A DNA stretch of 64,000 bases, taken from Allolobophora icterica (lineage: Eukaryota > Annelida > Clitellata > Crassiclitellata > Lumbricidae). Shown here piece by piece: positions 42,797 to 54,025 of the stretch; position 1 is the first letter of the stretch, and each line of letters starts with the position of its first letter. The stretch is from the NCBI GenBank assembly GCA_963556255.1, contig OY744605.1:85697021-85761020 (forward strand), given 5' to 3'. Under the pieces are notes generated by a model. The model did no database searches and was not told where the DNA came from. It saw only the letters and a list, made by a program, of their open reading frames with translations. The translations under genes and the position numbers were made by a program.

Positions 42797-45462
42797 TTAA
42801 TAGCCCAATTTCCCTAGCTTCTTCTTAAAAGCTGTTATTGTGTCCACTGAGACAGTACTATCATCCAAACCATTCCACAAGTCTACAACTCTTGCACTGA
42901 AAAAATTTCCGCCCTAATGTTCCTTTTGGCTTCTTAAATAATTTATATCTGTGCCCCCGAGTTGCCTTGTTTGGTGCTAATTCAAAGAACCTCTCCCACT
43001 GCAGTGCTTCCTTTCCAGTGATAATCTTATAAGCTTCAATTAGATCTCCTCTGCTCATTCTTCTCTCCAATGTTGTTAGTCCACACTTTAAAAACCTTTC
43101 TTCATAGCTCAGATCCTTGTAGCCCCAAATCATTTTTGTAGCTCTTCTTTGCACTTTCTCCAGTTTTTCCATGTCCTGTTTCAGGTATGGATTCCATACC
43201 TAGATGCAGTATTCCAACTGTGGCCTTACCAGTGATTTGTACAACCTTATTATTGTATCTTTGTCTCTGGTGACTATTGTCTTTCTTATCATACCTAAAG
43301 TTGAATTAGCCTTTTTTGATGCTTCAGCACATTGCCTTGAAGGTTTCGCACTCTTGTGCATTATCACTCCCAAGTCCCTTTCCTCATCACTCACTTTCAA
43401 TACCGTGCCCCCCCCATTTCATATGAAAACTCGTTGTTTATCTTCCCCATATGCATCACTGAGCACTTTTCCAAATTGAAGAGCATTTGCCAGTCTTTTG
43501 ACCATCTGAACATTCTTCTTAGATCTTCCCACAGTATATCTGCTTCTTCTTCATCATCCACTGCTGTACATAGTTTTGTATCATCCGCAAACTTAGAAAT
43601 TTTAGATAAAATCCCATCGCCTATGTCATTAATAAAAAGTACGAAGAGCAGTGGCCCAAGCACTGATCCTTGCGGCACTCCACTTAGCACTGTCGTCCAG
43701 CCAGAATGTTTATCACCTATGCCCACCTTTTGTCTTCTACCTGATAACCAGCTTTGAATCCACCTTAGTACCTGCCCTCTAATCCCACCTGCTTGTAAGT
43801 TTTTGGCCAGTCTTACATGAGGTACTTTGTCAAATGCTTTGGCAAAATCTAAGTAAATTATATCTACATGTTTTCCCTCATCAATCCTCTCATAGACCTC
43901 GTCAAAGAACTCCAACAGATTTATCAAACACGAACGACCTTTGGTAAATCCATGTTGACTGCCCTTTATAATATCATGCTCCTTCAAATGTTCACTATGT
44001 TATCCTTGATAATTCTTTCCATGACCTTGCACACCACACTGGTTAAACTGACTGGTCTGTAGTTATCTGGTTCACTTCTATTTCCATTTTTAAACAATGG
44101 CACTATGAGTGCATCCTTCCATTCCCGTGGTACCTCTCCAGTCTGCATTGATTTATTGAAGATCTGAGCAAATGCCTCTCCAATTTCCTCCCTCACTTCA
44201 TGTAAAAATTTTGGATGAGGTTCATCTATGCCTGGACTCTTGTCGGTTTCTAGTCTTTTAAGTTGCTCCACCACATTTTCCTTAGTAAACAGTACTTGTA
44301 TTGATCCCTTCTCACCACAGTCTACAAATGTTTGGTTGGGCTCAGGTATATTTCCCAATTCTTCTAAAGTAAACACTGAGCTGAAATATTTATTGCGTAC
44401 TTCAGCAGCTTCCACATCATCCACGATAACTTCTCCCATTCCCTCTTCTTTCTTCAATGGCCCAATCATGTCTTTCCTCTTCTGCTTACTTCTGACATAG
44501 TTGTAGAAACTCTTACTATCCTCCTTTACATTCCTCGATAACTTCTGTTCAAAGTTTTTATTGCTTTCTTGTTTGCATTATTGCAGCTATTTCTTTTATT
44601 CACATACTTGTTTCTTAAATTCTCAAGTCTGGCAACACTCTCTTGATCCAAATCCAGTCCATTCTTTGTTTCCTTCTTCACCTTCTGTAAATTCTTCCAT
44701 GCTTTGTTCTTTGCCCTTCTCTTTCTTTGAACCTCACGTGTTACCCAAGGCCTCTTCTTATTGGTTCTTTTGTGCTTCGGTATGTTTTCTTTGATAATCT
44801 CCCTTTTAAGTTCTCTGAACTTCTCCCAAGCATCATTCACTCCCATGCCCTTTATTTCACTTACCAAATCCTTTTCCTTCAGCATTTTCCTAACTAATTC
44901 ATAGTCTGCCTTAAAGAAGTTGGGTCTTGTCACATAGGCTTTTACTTCTTGGGTCTGCTCCATGACTAATTCCCATCTCACAATCTGATGATCACTAGTG
45001 CTAAAATGCTCCCCCACACTCACATTCTCAACCATATTTTCTTCCGATGTTAGCACTAAGTCCAAAATGTTGTCTCACCTCGTTGGCTCCATGACATGCT
45101 GCTGCATAAAGCTGGCATTAACAAAATCTATGAAAATCTTATCTTTTTCTCTCTCCCCTTCCATTTTTTCCCAATCAGTATGGTAATTGAAGTCCCCATT
45201 GTCAAGGACGTTTCCTTATTGGCCATTTCTAGTAGTTTGCATAATCCTTGGTCAGCTTCTTCATTGGCATCTGGTACCCTATAGCAAACTCCCACAAGCA
45301 TCTTAGATTTTTTTTATTGAATTTCACACCAGACACTTTCTTCCTCATATCACCTCTTTCTACTGCATTAATGCTGCTCTTAACATACAGCAAAACCCCT
45401 CCAGCCCCATGCCCAACTGGTTTCTGGTTAACACGATCCATCTATATAAATAAAGACAAGAA

Positions 45463-45512
<50 letters not shown>

Positions 45513-45886
45513 ACAGCGATGTTTGACCGGGATGCATTTCTACAGTTTTCGAGCTTTTCACTCGAAACCTTCACTACTGTGCCGGGGTGGGCATGACACA
45601 CCCAGTGGTCGGCTTCGCGTCCCCCGTTTTCACCGCTACCATGGTGTCCCGGCTCAAAACCTCCGAAACCCGGGCAACGCCGGGTTCACCAGCTAGTTCT
45701 AAATAATCGGTATCCATCTAAAGCTAATTCACTGTCCATGATCTCCGGTTTTGTCCATGACTCTGCTATACCAATTATGTCCGGTGACTCCTTATCTTCA
45801 TACAATTCCAATTCTGCTCTCTTTGTAATACTTACTATACTCCTCACATTTGCAAACATACATTTTAAAATTCTACTACCTCCCAT
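42797..45886 (-). pseudogene. CR1-like LINE ORF2, decayed, split by a Helitron
   Basis: On the minus strand the order is: endonuclease start (LKCMFANVRS...PDIIGIAESW, 45865-45750), Helitron insertion, endonuclease middle (GGVLLYVKSS, ~45390), endonuclease end (GEHFSTSDHQIV, ~45000), linker (44990-44530), RT (YLDFAKAFDKVPH ~43850, GVPQGSVLGPLL ~43680, FADD ~43590) and C-terminal region (KVQRRATKM...ERFLKCGLTTLERR, 43160-43050). The stop is at 42797. At least five frame changes and one in-frame stop (near 43197) interrupt it. All domains of a full ORF2 remain. It is typical of the CR1 group in domain order and in the ERR-SRGDLIE C-terminal block. Confidence 0.85.
45441..45696. mobile_element. 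Non-autonomous Helitron, 256 bp
   Basis: It starts TCTATATAAATAAAG and ends CCAGCTAG, between an A (45440) and a T (45697), the Helitron insertion rule. A 7-bp hairpin AACCCGG/CCGGGTT (45667-45686) stands 10 bp before the CTAG end. A (CTGT)n tract fills 45463-45512. The interrupted LINE reading frame continues without shift from 45697 to 45440, which confirms the edges independently. Confidence 0.92.
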
Positions 45887-45899
45887 TTTCTTGTATCTC

Positions 45900-47490
45900 C
45901 TGGTTTTAAGAGTTTAATATCAAGAGTGTACTAGAAGCCACTGGAAAACAATGCAGCTCATCGTTAAAGTCTTAAATATAAAATATGGAACATTTGGCAT
46001 CAATTTATAACATATCACCACCAGGGCAGATATCCATTTCAAGATTTCTGTTTCTTCTGCACCCTCTAACTAACTAAGTTGTAATAAGTACACTGACCGT
46101 ACACTGTCAGTGGGAATATTAGACTGTGAAGGAGAGGACTGGCCACCCGATCTCATATGCCGAGGCTAAGATCATGAAGTCGCTAACACTTCATACCATG
46201 GCTGCCTTGGGCTTAAGCTTATGGGACTGCTCTTCTTCTACTTATAACATATTAATATAAATATACAATTAATATTAAAAATAATTAAACCCACAAAGAA
46301 TGGCTACCAACCAGTGTATTCTATGGCTATTATAGTAATACAAAGTTCAGGTATTTCAACACTAAACTTCTTAAGTATCTACTAATTGCAGCTAGTACTA
46401 AGAAATAAATGTCATACTTGCAGTGCCTACATACGACTGTCTATACACAATTAAAATATTGTAAAATTAGATCATACATGAATATATTAGCCAATATTAT
46501 ACTATTATACTGTACTCCTATTAGGTTTCATCAGACTATCTCATCAGACTCTGACTATAGGAGGCTTCTGATTATTGGCTGCAGTAAACAATTACTTTAG
46601 TAAACAAGTAATAAATATAGTTCCACACCAGAGCATAATCTAAATTTTAAAAAGTACTAAGGCAAAATACACAAGTCTGCTACATTTTCAGGTAAAGATG
46701 CCACTCAGTATGGAATGATAAGGACTAATTGCTCCTCGTTGCTGGTGGAATGATAAGGCCTTGTTGCTTCTCTGTTGCTCATCGTTGCTCTGTGCCGTTG
46801 CTCCTCTTCAAGATCACTGCCATAACATAACAGTGTGGGCGCACCATGTGCAAGACTATGGCTTACGGAATTGTGCAGTCAGTGAAATCGTGGCAAAAGT
46901 AAGGGAAGGAACACACTAGGCCGACCCCACAAGAAGGTCGGCGGTGATCTTTAGTGGTCCACAGAGGGGCGATGGGACTGGCTGTCTGGGGGAGATCCAT
47001 AAATGTACTTGAGCATGGCTACAGTAATAGATATATTTTAATTCTCGTGTTCAGATTCAGACATAACAGTAAGCCTAGTAGTTAGCCTACTTGATTAAGT
47101 ACTTTTTGAATAAATACGGCAAATTGTTATACATAACCTGAACATGAGAATGAAAATATATGTATTGCTGAATCCATCAGTGTTAAGGTTAGAATTGTTA
47201 CTTATTCGTTTGTGCGAAACACTTAGCCTATGCTGATTTGATACTGCAGGTCCTATAGATGTATTTGAAAATAGTTTGACGAGATGTCTATGAGAGCTGA
47301 CTTTAACATGAGTTAACATGTAATTGGCTGCGTTTGACAACCACGTACTAAACATTAGCGAAGAAAAACCCATGAAACAAACACCTATACATGCAGATGA
47401 ATGAAACAAGCAAACGCTAAGAATTTTTCAGGGTACAAGCTAACAGTAAAATTTAAATAATCAATAATCACACACTTAACAATACAATGA
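45900..47490. other. Unassigned AT-rich stretch
   Basis: No supported gene. 46715-46815 has short internal repeats (ggaatgataagg, gttgct). Confidence 0.3.
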
Positions 47491-47496
47491 TAATCT

Positions 47497-47808
47497 TCAT
47501 TTTTATGAAGTTGTGTAAGCACTGCGCTATAATAATTATTTCTAAATAATATGGCGCCGTGGTTCCATCACGTGACTTCCGCTAAACGCGTAAACATCAC
47601 TGATGTAGAGATCACTGGTAAACAGGTCGTCCACTGGTTTCCATTGCGTTTTATAGAATTTTAAAAAATTGTAAAAAAAATTCGGATCATTTCCCGAAGT
47701 CGGGAATAGGCGCGTTAGACTCCTTTAGGTGCCAGGTATTACCCGGTAAAATTTTGTGAAATTCGGAAGCTGCCCCCAAGGCCCGACCTGTCCCCATTTC
47801 TGCCCTTA
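47497..47808 (-). repeat. ~300-bp dispersed repeat, reverse copy
   Basis: Inverse of 31609-31915. The pair encloses the 16-kb stretch with the Polinton-type element and the CR1-like LINE. Confidence 0.8.
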
Positions 47809-47885
47809 ACGATGTTTTTAATGTCATGGATTGGCGCAGGTACTTGAAGGGCGGTATAGTAAGAGTCCATGGAGTCCATGGCAGA

Positions 47886-47926
47886 TACATACACAATACA
47901 TACATACATACATACATACATGCATG
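47886..47926. repeat. (ATAC)n microsatellite, target of the LTR insertion
   Basis: The short ATAC array ends tgcatg at the left LTR. The right LTR is followed by catgcatgc and another ATAC array, as expected if the element split one array. Confidence 0.8.
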
Positions 47927-48319
47927 TGTAGCGGCGGTTGAAGTGACCACTACTAGATGTAGATCGAGAGAGAGAACACGTTGTCGTTGACGATGTTTAT
48001 TCATACGAATGTTATACACGCTAGGACCCCGTGTCCCGGTTGACAAACGGGACAGAGGTCCGGCCTAAGCCGTGTGACGAACGCGCTGGATCCCGATCTC
48101 TCTCTGCTCTCTCTGCCTCATGGGCTTCCATTTATATAGCCCTATCTAAACCTTCCTACACGGCATACCTTTACCTGGTGCCAGTCAGTCTGTCTGCACG
48201 TGCATCTGCCAGCTCCCCACGCTCAGACTGTAGGCGTACATTCCTCTGAAGACTGGCCACCGAAGTTAATTATAATGACCAGTCCAGACGGATGCATCTT
48301 AAAGGCCTACCCCCCTACA
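47927..48319 (-). repeat. Outer element 3' LTR
   Basis: 393 bp, apparently identical to 55182-55574. On the minus strand it has ctatataaatgg (TATA, near 48138) and gaataaaca (poly-A signal, near 48002). Confidence 0.9.
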
Positions 48320-49514
48320 TACGACCACTCTTTGAAAAAACGTTTGTCCTCAAACGTAAGATGCATGCATGAAATAACAGTTTAAACAATATCTAACAGA
48401 TACCTAAATGCAATAGCGGCGAATAAATGAAATGGTACAAAGCCATCAAAAGAATCAGCAGCTTAAGGCAGTTCATCACTTGTCCGAATACTAGTCGTCA
48501 AAATCGGTTACATCGTACTAAATCACTGCAATTCAAACATACGTATACATCATTAAGAAATATCTGCTGCACATGGTGTTCACTGTTCAGTGCGCGTTCA
48601 TATCTATTAACCACGTTCAGAGCAGACTAAGTATTGGGTCATGACAGTATGCAATGACATTCCGTAAAAGCGCTACAAAATATCTTCGTACTTTTGCGAC
48701 TCATTAGCGTATTCCGCGTTTAATCTGTGTAGCGGGCTAAATCTGAATCCGACAAAAGGTACGCATCCCCTCGAACGCATTTTCAGTAATGCCTGTGTTC
48801 CTGTATAAGGGAGTATCACGTGCTTTTAAGACAGAAAGGCATATCATGCCATCATGAGACCATGTGGACTATCTACTCTGTAACTGGTTATAGTGGTCGG
48901 CGCGCAGCAACTCAATTAGCTTAATTAGCTGACTTTTGGCTAAGTAACGTCTTTCGAGGAAATCATGTATACAAATAGCTGACTGTATGCCTGGTATAAG
49001 TGTGTTTCATGAAAGCCAGATGCAGAGGCACTGGCCAAACTCGGCCACAGTACTGATGCGCTTAATTAGAGCGGTAGCAACACAAATTAGGCACATGAGA
49101 GGAAATCGTCTAAATATTAAGATCCTTAGAAGCTTAAAATCATCGCTAATCAAATCCATTCAAAATACAGAACTGCTAGAATGCTAGGACTACAATAAAT
49201 ACAAGCAGTTATCATCGGTCATAGATAATAATAAATTGTGCTAATAAACCCAATAATCATAAATATCAAAATTATTAGTTACGCCAAACCAGATATAAAT
49301 TTAACAATCAACTTCGAAATTAAGAAAACGTTGCCTTTCCAGTCCATGGATAAACCTTCAGCAATTAGATCGTTTCTCATGAAGACAGATTCTGGAATCG
49401 AAGAATGGCGGTAGTTGCAGGCAAACTGTTCGAGAATGATAATAGGATGAAGCACTGAGACGACGAGGAAACGATGAGGAAACGATTGTCGCAATCGAAG
49501 GTCGCCCTGTCGCG

Positions 49515-50214
49515 TGTTTGCCGTGTGTTGATGTCGACCCTCGACTGCTTGTTCTTTTACTTGCACTTTTATTATACGTGCCTAACTTTTCTATAGAAGA
49601 TTCACGACGAACTTTGTTTAATTAATAAATGAATTTAATTAAAGAAACAAATATATATACACTAACTCTACGGGAACTTCCACGTAGTATTAAAGCGTTT
49701 AGATATTAAATCGGACTATCTCAAATGTTGCTTCGTACAGCCTAACTACAGATCGTTCTTTCGCGTCAGTCTCTGAATCTGACGGACTAATACTCTGCCG
49801 CCCCGCTGGTCGTTCCTCCCGATGTTTCTCGCTCGACCGATGTTCACACGTCGCGTTCGTCAGCAGTACAAGTCCCGTGTTCTCCGTTCCCTTCTGTTAA
49901 GTAGGAACTCCAGCGTGCATCAGTCAGCCCCCCTCCCCACGTCAAGCTATCGTCAATTAGTGTCAGATGGCTCCTCGATACGCGGGTCGTCGCTCGCCTG
50001 CAGCGCGGGCGGTGTCTGGTTACACCATAGCCGCGAGGTGTCCTATTACACCTTGGCTGTGTGGTGTCCAATTACACCTGGGCCTCGCTGCCTTCATTGT
50101 TGCCCAAGTGGAGACTGGCTTTTCGTCCGTCATCATCCTATCTCGACCGGCAACGACGCTTACATCATAATGATGATGCCATCTCGTCGTTGTTGTCGAT
50201 CTCCTCACGCGACA
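49515..50214 (-). repeat. Inner element 3' LTR
   Basis: 700 bp, TG...CA ends, with minus-strand ataataaaag (poly-A signal, ~49588) and tatatattt (~49650). It appears identical to 54026-54725. Confidence 0.92.
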
Positions 50215-50225
50215 CCTCCCTTCCC
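50215..50225 (-). other. Polypurine tract of the inner element
   Basis: On the minus strand GGGAAGGGAGG directly abuts the 3' LTR start TGTCGCG, the expected site for plus-strand DNA priming. Confidence 0.75.
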
Positions 50226-50405
50226 GGGGGAGGACAAAGCCAGTCATTGGTTCGCCTCCCGGCTGAGAATGATGTCGTTCCCTCCATCGATTTCCTCCAG
50301 ACCATGTCCTCGTCGTTCCCATGAAAATACAAAATATCAGCACAGTTAGAAATTATATTTACAGTTGTCGCGGTGCCTTACATGGTAGTCCGCCTTCTTC
50401 CTCAA

Positions 50406-53400
50406 TCATAGTCTGGACAAAAGATCAGCGGGAATATTCAGCGCCCCAGGACGATATTTAAAAGCGATATCAAAGTCCTGGAGTGCCAGAGCCCACCTCG
50501 CAAGTTTAGCACTTGTGGGCGTAGAAGCAGTTAGGAAAGTCAAGGGATTGTGATCAGAATAGAGGGTGGTCCTTGACATAAAAATCCAATTCCTAAACTT
50601 CTTCAATGCAAAGATTACAGCATACGCTTCGCGTTCCACAGTGGACCAACGCGCTTGCGTAGCATCTAATTTAGAACTGGCGAAACATATTGGCCGTTCT
50701 GTTCCATCGTCTTGAATTTGGAATAAGCAGCAACCGACTGCTTTGTCTGAAGCGTCAGTCGATAAACCAAACTCTCTGCCGTAGTCAATTGTCTGCAAAC
50801 AAACAGCGTTATTCAAATCGTGCGTAAGATTATCTAGCGCCTTTTGGTGATCAGCTCGCCAGTGTATCTTAACATGCACCGATTTCTGGGTCCAGTCAAT
50901 GAGACTTCTGGCTGTCTCAGCCAGGTTAGGGATGAAGTTCCTAAAATAACTGAAGAAGCCCATTAATCTCCGTATGTCCTTTTTGGACTCGGGTTGAGGG
51001 ATTTTCCCTAGCCCTGCGATTTTCATAGGATCCGGTTCAATGCTCCCTGATCCGATCAGGTGACCTACAAACGTTGTTTGTCGCCTAGCAAACGAACTCT
51101 TCTTAATGTTAAGGGTCAGACCCGACTGTTGAATAGTCATTAAGTATTTCTCTAGGTGTTTCATGTGATCCGGCCACGTCATCGAGTGTACTGCCATGTC
51201 ACTATGTGAGGGAGTGATGATACCTAGGGCCAAAAGTTCGCGGGTCTGCTTCTCCATCTCCGGTTTGAGCAGTTCCGGCACCTTATAGGCTCGCAAACTC
51301 TTCGGCCTGAACTCCGCGCTAACCGTGATTGTGTGTTCTAGGACGGGACAGAAACCTGGTTTGTCCGAGAACACATCTGGAAACCTGTCTAACAGACTAA
51401 ACAGCTGTTTCCGCTCGGGTACCGTTAAGTGTGCAACGGCAATAGGGTCTACTTGTGCACTGGGCCTTGTCTGCCTCGTGACGAAGCTACCCACCGCTTC
51501 CCCGTGACCGAAGTCTTCGTCCTTCTCGAACAGAATGGAGCAATTGTTAATCAATGCTTGCTGTATTCTTTCGTTATATTTGCGAATCCGATTTGCGTGT
51601 AGTAAGCGGCTTTTGCCCCCTATTTCCACGATGTATGTGTAGGGCGATTTCACCTGAGCGATGATGGCCGGGCCTTGCCATTGGCCCTCCTTCTTTGCTC
51701 CTCGCGCTTCCGGTGATTGGATGATGCCTTTGTCTATTCTCTCTTTAGGCAAGCACAGTTGTTTTACAGAATGCCCAGCTATTTTGTCTTTATGAAAGGG
51801 CAAATTGTCTTCAGTGAAGAAGCTCTTCGCCCCAATCTTCCCGTGGGCCAAGAATGGTGCTAGTGTCGAACATTGTGCTTGTTCAGCAGCCATCTTGTTT
51901 CTGCCTACTATTGTGTCTTCCTTGGGTGGGGGTGGTATCTCAGGATTGAAGAATAGCTCTTCATTATCCGTTTCTTCGGGACCGATTTCTCCTACACTCC
52001 CACTGTCTGCTTGAGCGACCGTGAAGTAATCCTCGCCTATCAGCGTCCTAAGTCCCTCTACCTCCTCCCCTCTCTCCTCTTCCTCACTCGTCTCAGTCCT
52101 TGCGACCGCCTGCGCTTCTGAAATTTGGTCTATTTCAGGAGCGTTGGCCGCGTGACTCGAATACAACGCTGTCTCGCGCAGCAAGTCGGCTGTAGTGGGC
52201 GTGATAATTAACGGTTCATTAAGGTCTTTAATGAGTGCCGCCCATATCCGAACATCAGGGGCGTAATTTACCTCCCCCTCGCTGTCCTCGCCGGCCTGAG
52301 ACCCCTTTAGTCTCAGCCGCACCACGTCCACAATCATTGATTGACCGTTCAGCCACTTCACCTCTATCTGCTTGACCACAGGTAGGTTGAGCGGCCTGAT
52401 TAGTTCTGCTCGCGCACAATTGTATTCGGCCCCGCTATCTATTATAGACGATGTCACAGGGAGCCCTGTAATATACGCTTTCATGTACTCTCTTACATAA
52501 GTCTCCTCCTGAAGTCTTAATTTTTCTGCTTCCTCTTTCCCTTCTCTCCTCTGCTTCTCCTCCTGAAGCCTGAGCTTCTCAGCCTGCTTTTCCTCTAGCA
52601 TTCTGAGTCTCTCTGTTTCCTCCTTTTCTTCTCTCCTCCGTTTCTCCTCCTGAAGCCTTAATTTTTCTGCTTCCTCTTTCCCTTCTCTCCTCTGCTTCTC
52701 CTCCTGAAGCCTGAGCTTCTCAGCCTGCTTTTCCTCTAGCATTCTGAGTCTCTCTGTTTCCTCCTTTTCTTCTTTCCTCAATTTCTCCTGAAACCTTAAT
52801 CTCTCAGCCCGCTTCTCCTCAAGCAGCCTGCTCTCCTCTCTACTTATCCTGAGCTTCTCAGCCTGCGTCTCCCCAAGGAGCCTCAGTCTCTCTTCTTTCT
52901 CTTGTCGTCTCCTCTCTCTCTCTTCTTCGATCCTTCTCTGCCTTTCCTCCTTCTCTTCCTCTCTCCTCTCCGCTCTCTCCTCAAGCAGCCTGAGTCTCTT
53001 CTCCGCTTCCTCTCTCTCCTCTCTCCTCTGCTTCTCCGTTTCCCCTTTTTCTTCTTTCCTCAGTTTCTCCGCTTCCTCTCTCGCTTCTCTTCTCTGCCTT
53101 TCTTCTTCCTCTTCTAGTCTCCTCTCTCTCTCTTCTTCGATCCTTCTCTGCCTTTCCTCCTCCTCTTCTTTTCTCTTCTCCGCTCTCTCCACTTCCTTTC
53201 TCTCGTATTTTAATCGTTTGAGTTCGACTAGCTGCCTCTGCACTGTCGTGTTAATAATGCTATCTAGGCTACCTGCGCTTACTTCCTCACTTACTTCTGG
53301 CGGGGCCTCCCGTCCAGAAACAATTATTTCAGCGCTAGCCTCTCGGAGCTGGTTCATATTCATGGGATCCCATTCCTCCTCTCCTAGTCCCATCTTTATC

Positions 53401-53471
53401 AGATATGCGACTAGTCTGTGATGGGGTATGTTCCGCACCATCATTCTTTTCCATGCCGACAACTTATCCAT
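50406..53471 (-). CDS. Fused Gag-like/protease/integrase-tail/RT/RNase H polyprotein with in-frame deletions
   Basis: 1021 aa without a stop. Residues 1-90 are Gag-like. ~90-335 is a very long Glu/Arg/Lys coiled coil that includes a 47-residue unit repeated in tandem. ~340-400 is an aspartic protease (IIDSGAEYN, DSGA active site). ~545-575 (LPFHKDKIAGHSVKQLCLP) is the start of integrase, and ~592-628 (WQGPAII...LLHANRIRKY) is its C-terminal end, so the HHCC/DDE core between is missing. RT begins at ~665 but jumps at ~755 from the GIITPS region to AVHSMTWPDH, removing the catalytic aspartates. RNase H (STDAS ~905, EREAYAV ~944, YSDHNPL ~971) looks complete. The protein cannot integrate or reverse-transcribe alone. 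Confidence 0.85.
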   Translation of the reverse strand: MDKLSAWKRMMVRNIPHHRLVAYLIKMGLGEEEWDPMNMNQLREASAEIIVSGREAPPEVSEEVSAGSLDSIINTTVQRQLVELKRLKYERKEVERAEKRKEEEEERQRRIEEERERRLEEEEERQRREAREEAEKLRKEEKGETEKQRREEREEAEKRLRLLEERAERREEEKEERQRRIEEERERRRQEKEERLRLLGETQAEKLRISREESRLLEEKRAERLRFQEKLRKEEKEETERLRMLEEKQAEKLRLQEEKQRREGKEEAEKLRLQEEKRRREEKEETERLRMLEEKQAEKLRLQEEKQRREGKEEAEKLRLQEETYVREYMKAYITGLPVTSSIIDSGAEYNCARAELIRPLNLPVVKQIEVKWLNGQSMIVDVVRLRLKGSQAGEDSEGEVNYAPDVRIWAALIKDLNEPLIITPTTADLLRETALYSSHAANAPEIDQISEAQAVARTETSEEEERGEEVEGLRTLIGEDYFTVAQADSGSVGEIGPEETDNEELFFNPEIPPPPKEDTIVGRNKMAAEQAQCSTLAPFLAHGKIGAKSFFTEDNLPFHKDKIAGHSVKQLCLPKERIDKGIIQSPEARGAKKEGQWQGPAIIAQVKSPYTYIVEIGGKSRLLHANRIRKYNERIQQALINNCSILFEKDEDFGHGEAVGSFVTRQTRPSAQVDPIAVAHLTVPERKQLFSLLDRFPDVFSDKPGFCPVLEHTITVSAEFRPKSLRAYKVPELLKPEMEKQTRELLALGIITPSHSDMAVHSMTWPDHMKHLEKYLMTIQQSGLTLNIKKSSFARRQTTFVGHLIGSGSIEPDPMKIAGLGKIPQPESKKDIRRLMGFFSYFRNFIPNLAETARSLIDWTQKSVHVKIHWRADHQKALDNLTHDLNNAVCLQTIDYGREFGLSTDASDKAVGCCLFQIQDDGTERPICFASSKLDATQARWSTVEREAYAVIFALKKFRNWIFMSRTTLYSDHNPLTFLTASTPTSAKLARWALALQDFDIAFKYRPGALNIPADLLSRL
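52490..52790 (-). repeat. 141-bp tandem repeat inside the coiled-coil coding region
   Basis: The block starting ttaatttttctgcttcctc occurs at 52517 and 52658, 141 bp (47 codons) apart. The repeat keeps the frame and the heptad-like Leu/Glu pattern. Confidence 0.85.
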
Positions 53472-54025
53472 CTTCCAACAGTCCGCTCACTAATAGAAAA
53501 AGATAAGTAAGTTAGAGGAGAGTCACCGTTGGTCAGAAATCAAAGAAAACAACGTCCTAAAATTCTACCAAAAATACAACAAGAACAGAACTGAGCAAAA
53601 GGAGCTACGCAAAAGCCTCGGCTATTCGCACACCAATCCTCATCCAGACCTCAACCGCAACCTCACAGATTACCACGACTACCAGTAAGGACTTACCCTC
53701 TGATACGTCGAGCGTGTTCCGTCTTTTGGTATCTTGGCTGATCCGCTGTCCTCCGTTGCCACTCCCGTCCGTCGTTGCTAGCGATGGTCGGTCGTCCGTT
53801 GGCGCTCTTGTTCCTCGTCCTTGCCTGTTGCTGTCGGTTCCTTCGAGTCCTTCGTCTTCGGAGTCCGGCACTCGATTTCTCCAGTTGCGAAGGGTTGTAT
53901 TCGCCGCTGGTCCCGATCTGTTTGAGATTCCTCTTTCCGTTTCCGGTTCCGCTCTTCGTCGTGACGTCTTCAGTTGAAAATCCTGTCGACTGCGCCAATG
54001 TCGCAATCGAAGGTTTCCAGTCGAT
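53472..54025 (-). other. Leader of the inner element with candidate primer-binding site
   Basis: In element orientation the leader runs from the 5' LTR to the ORF. ATTGGCGCAGTCGACAGG stands about 28 bp inside the LTR (54000-53980) and may prime minus-strand synthesis by pairing with an internal tRNA stretch, which I am unsure of. A 133-codon Arg/Ser/Thr-rich frame (54006-53605) is open but has no recognisable domain. It might be the remainder of a Gag N terminus. Confidence 0.45.

Noticed and set aside
49822..50349. Ser/Arg-rich plus-strand frame, repeated at 54333-54770
   Set aside because: It lies in the LTRs, opposite to the element's direction, and recurs only because the LTRs are identical.
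52902..53117. Phe/Leu/Ser-rich hydrophobic plus-strand frame
   Set aside because: Antisense of the coiled-coil coding repeat in the LTR element.
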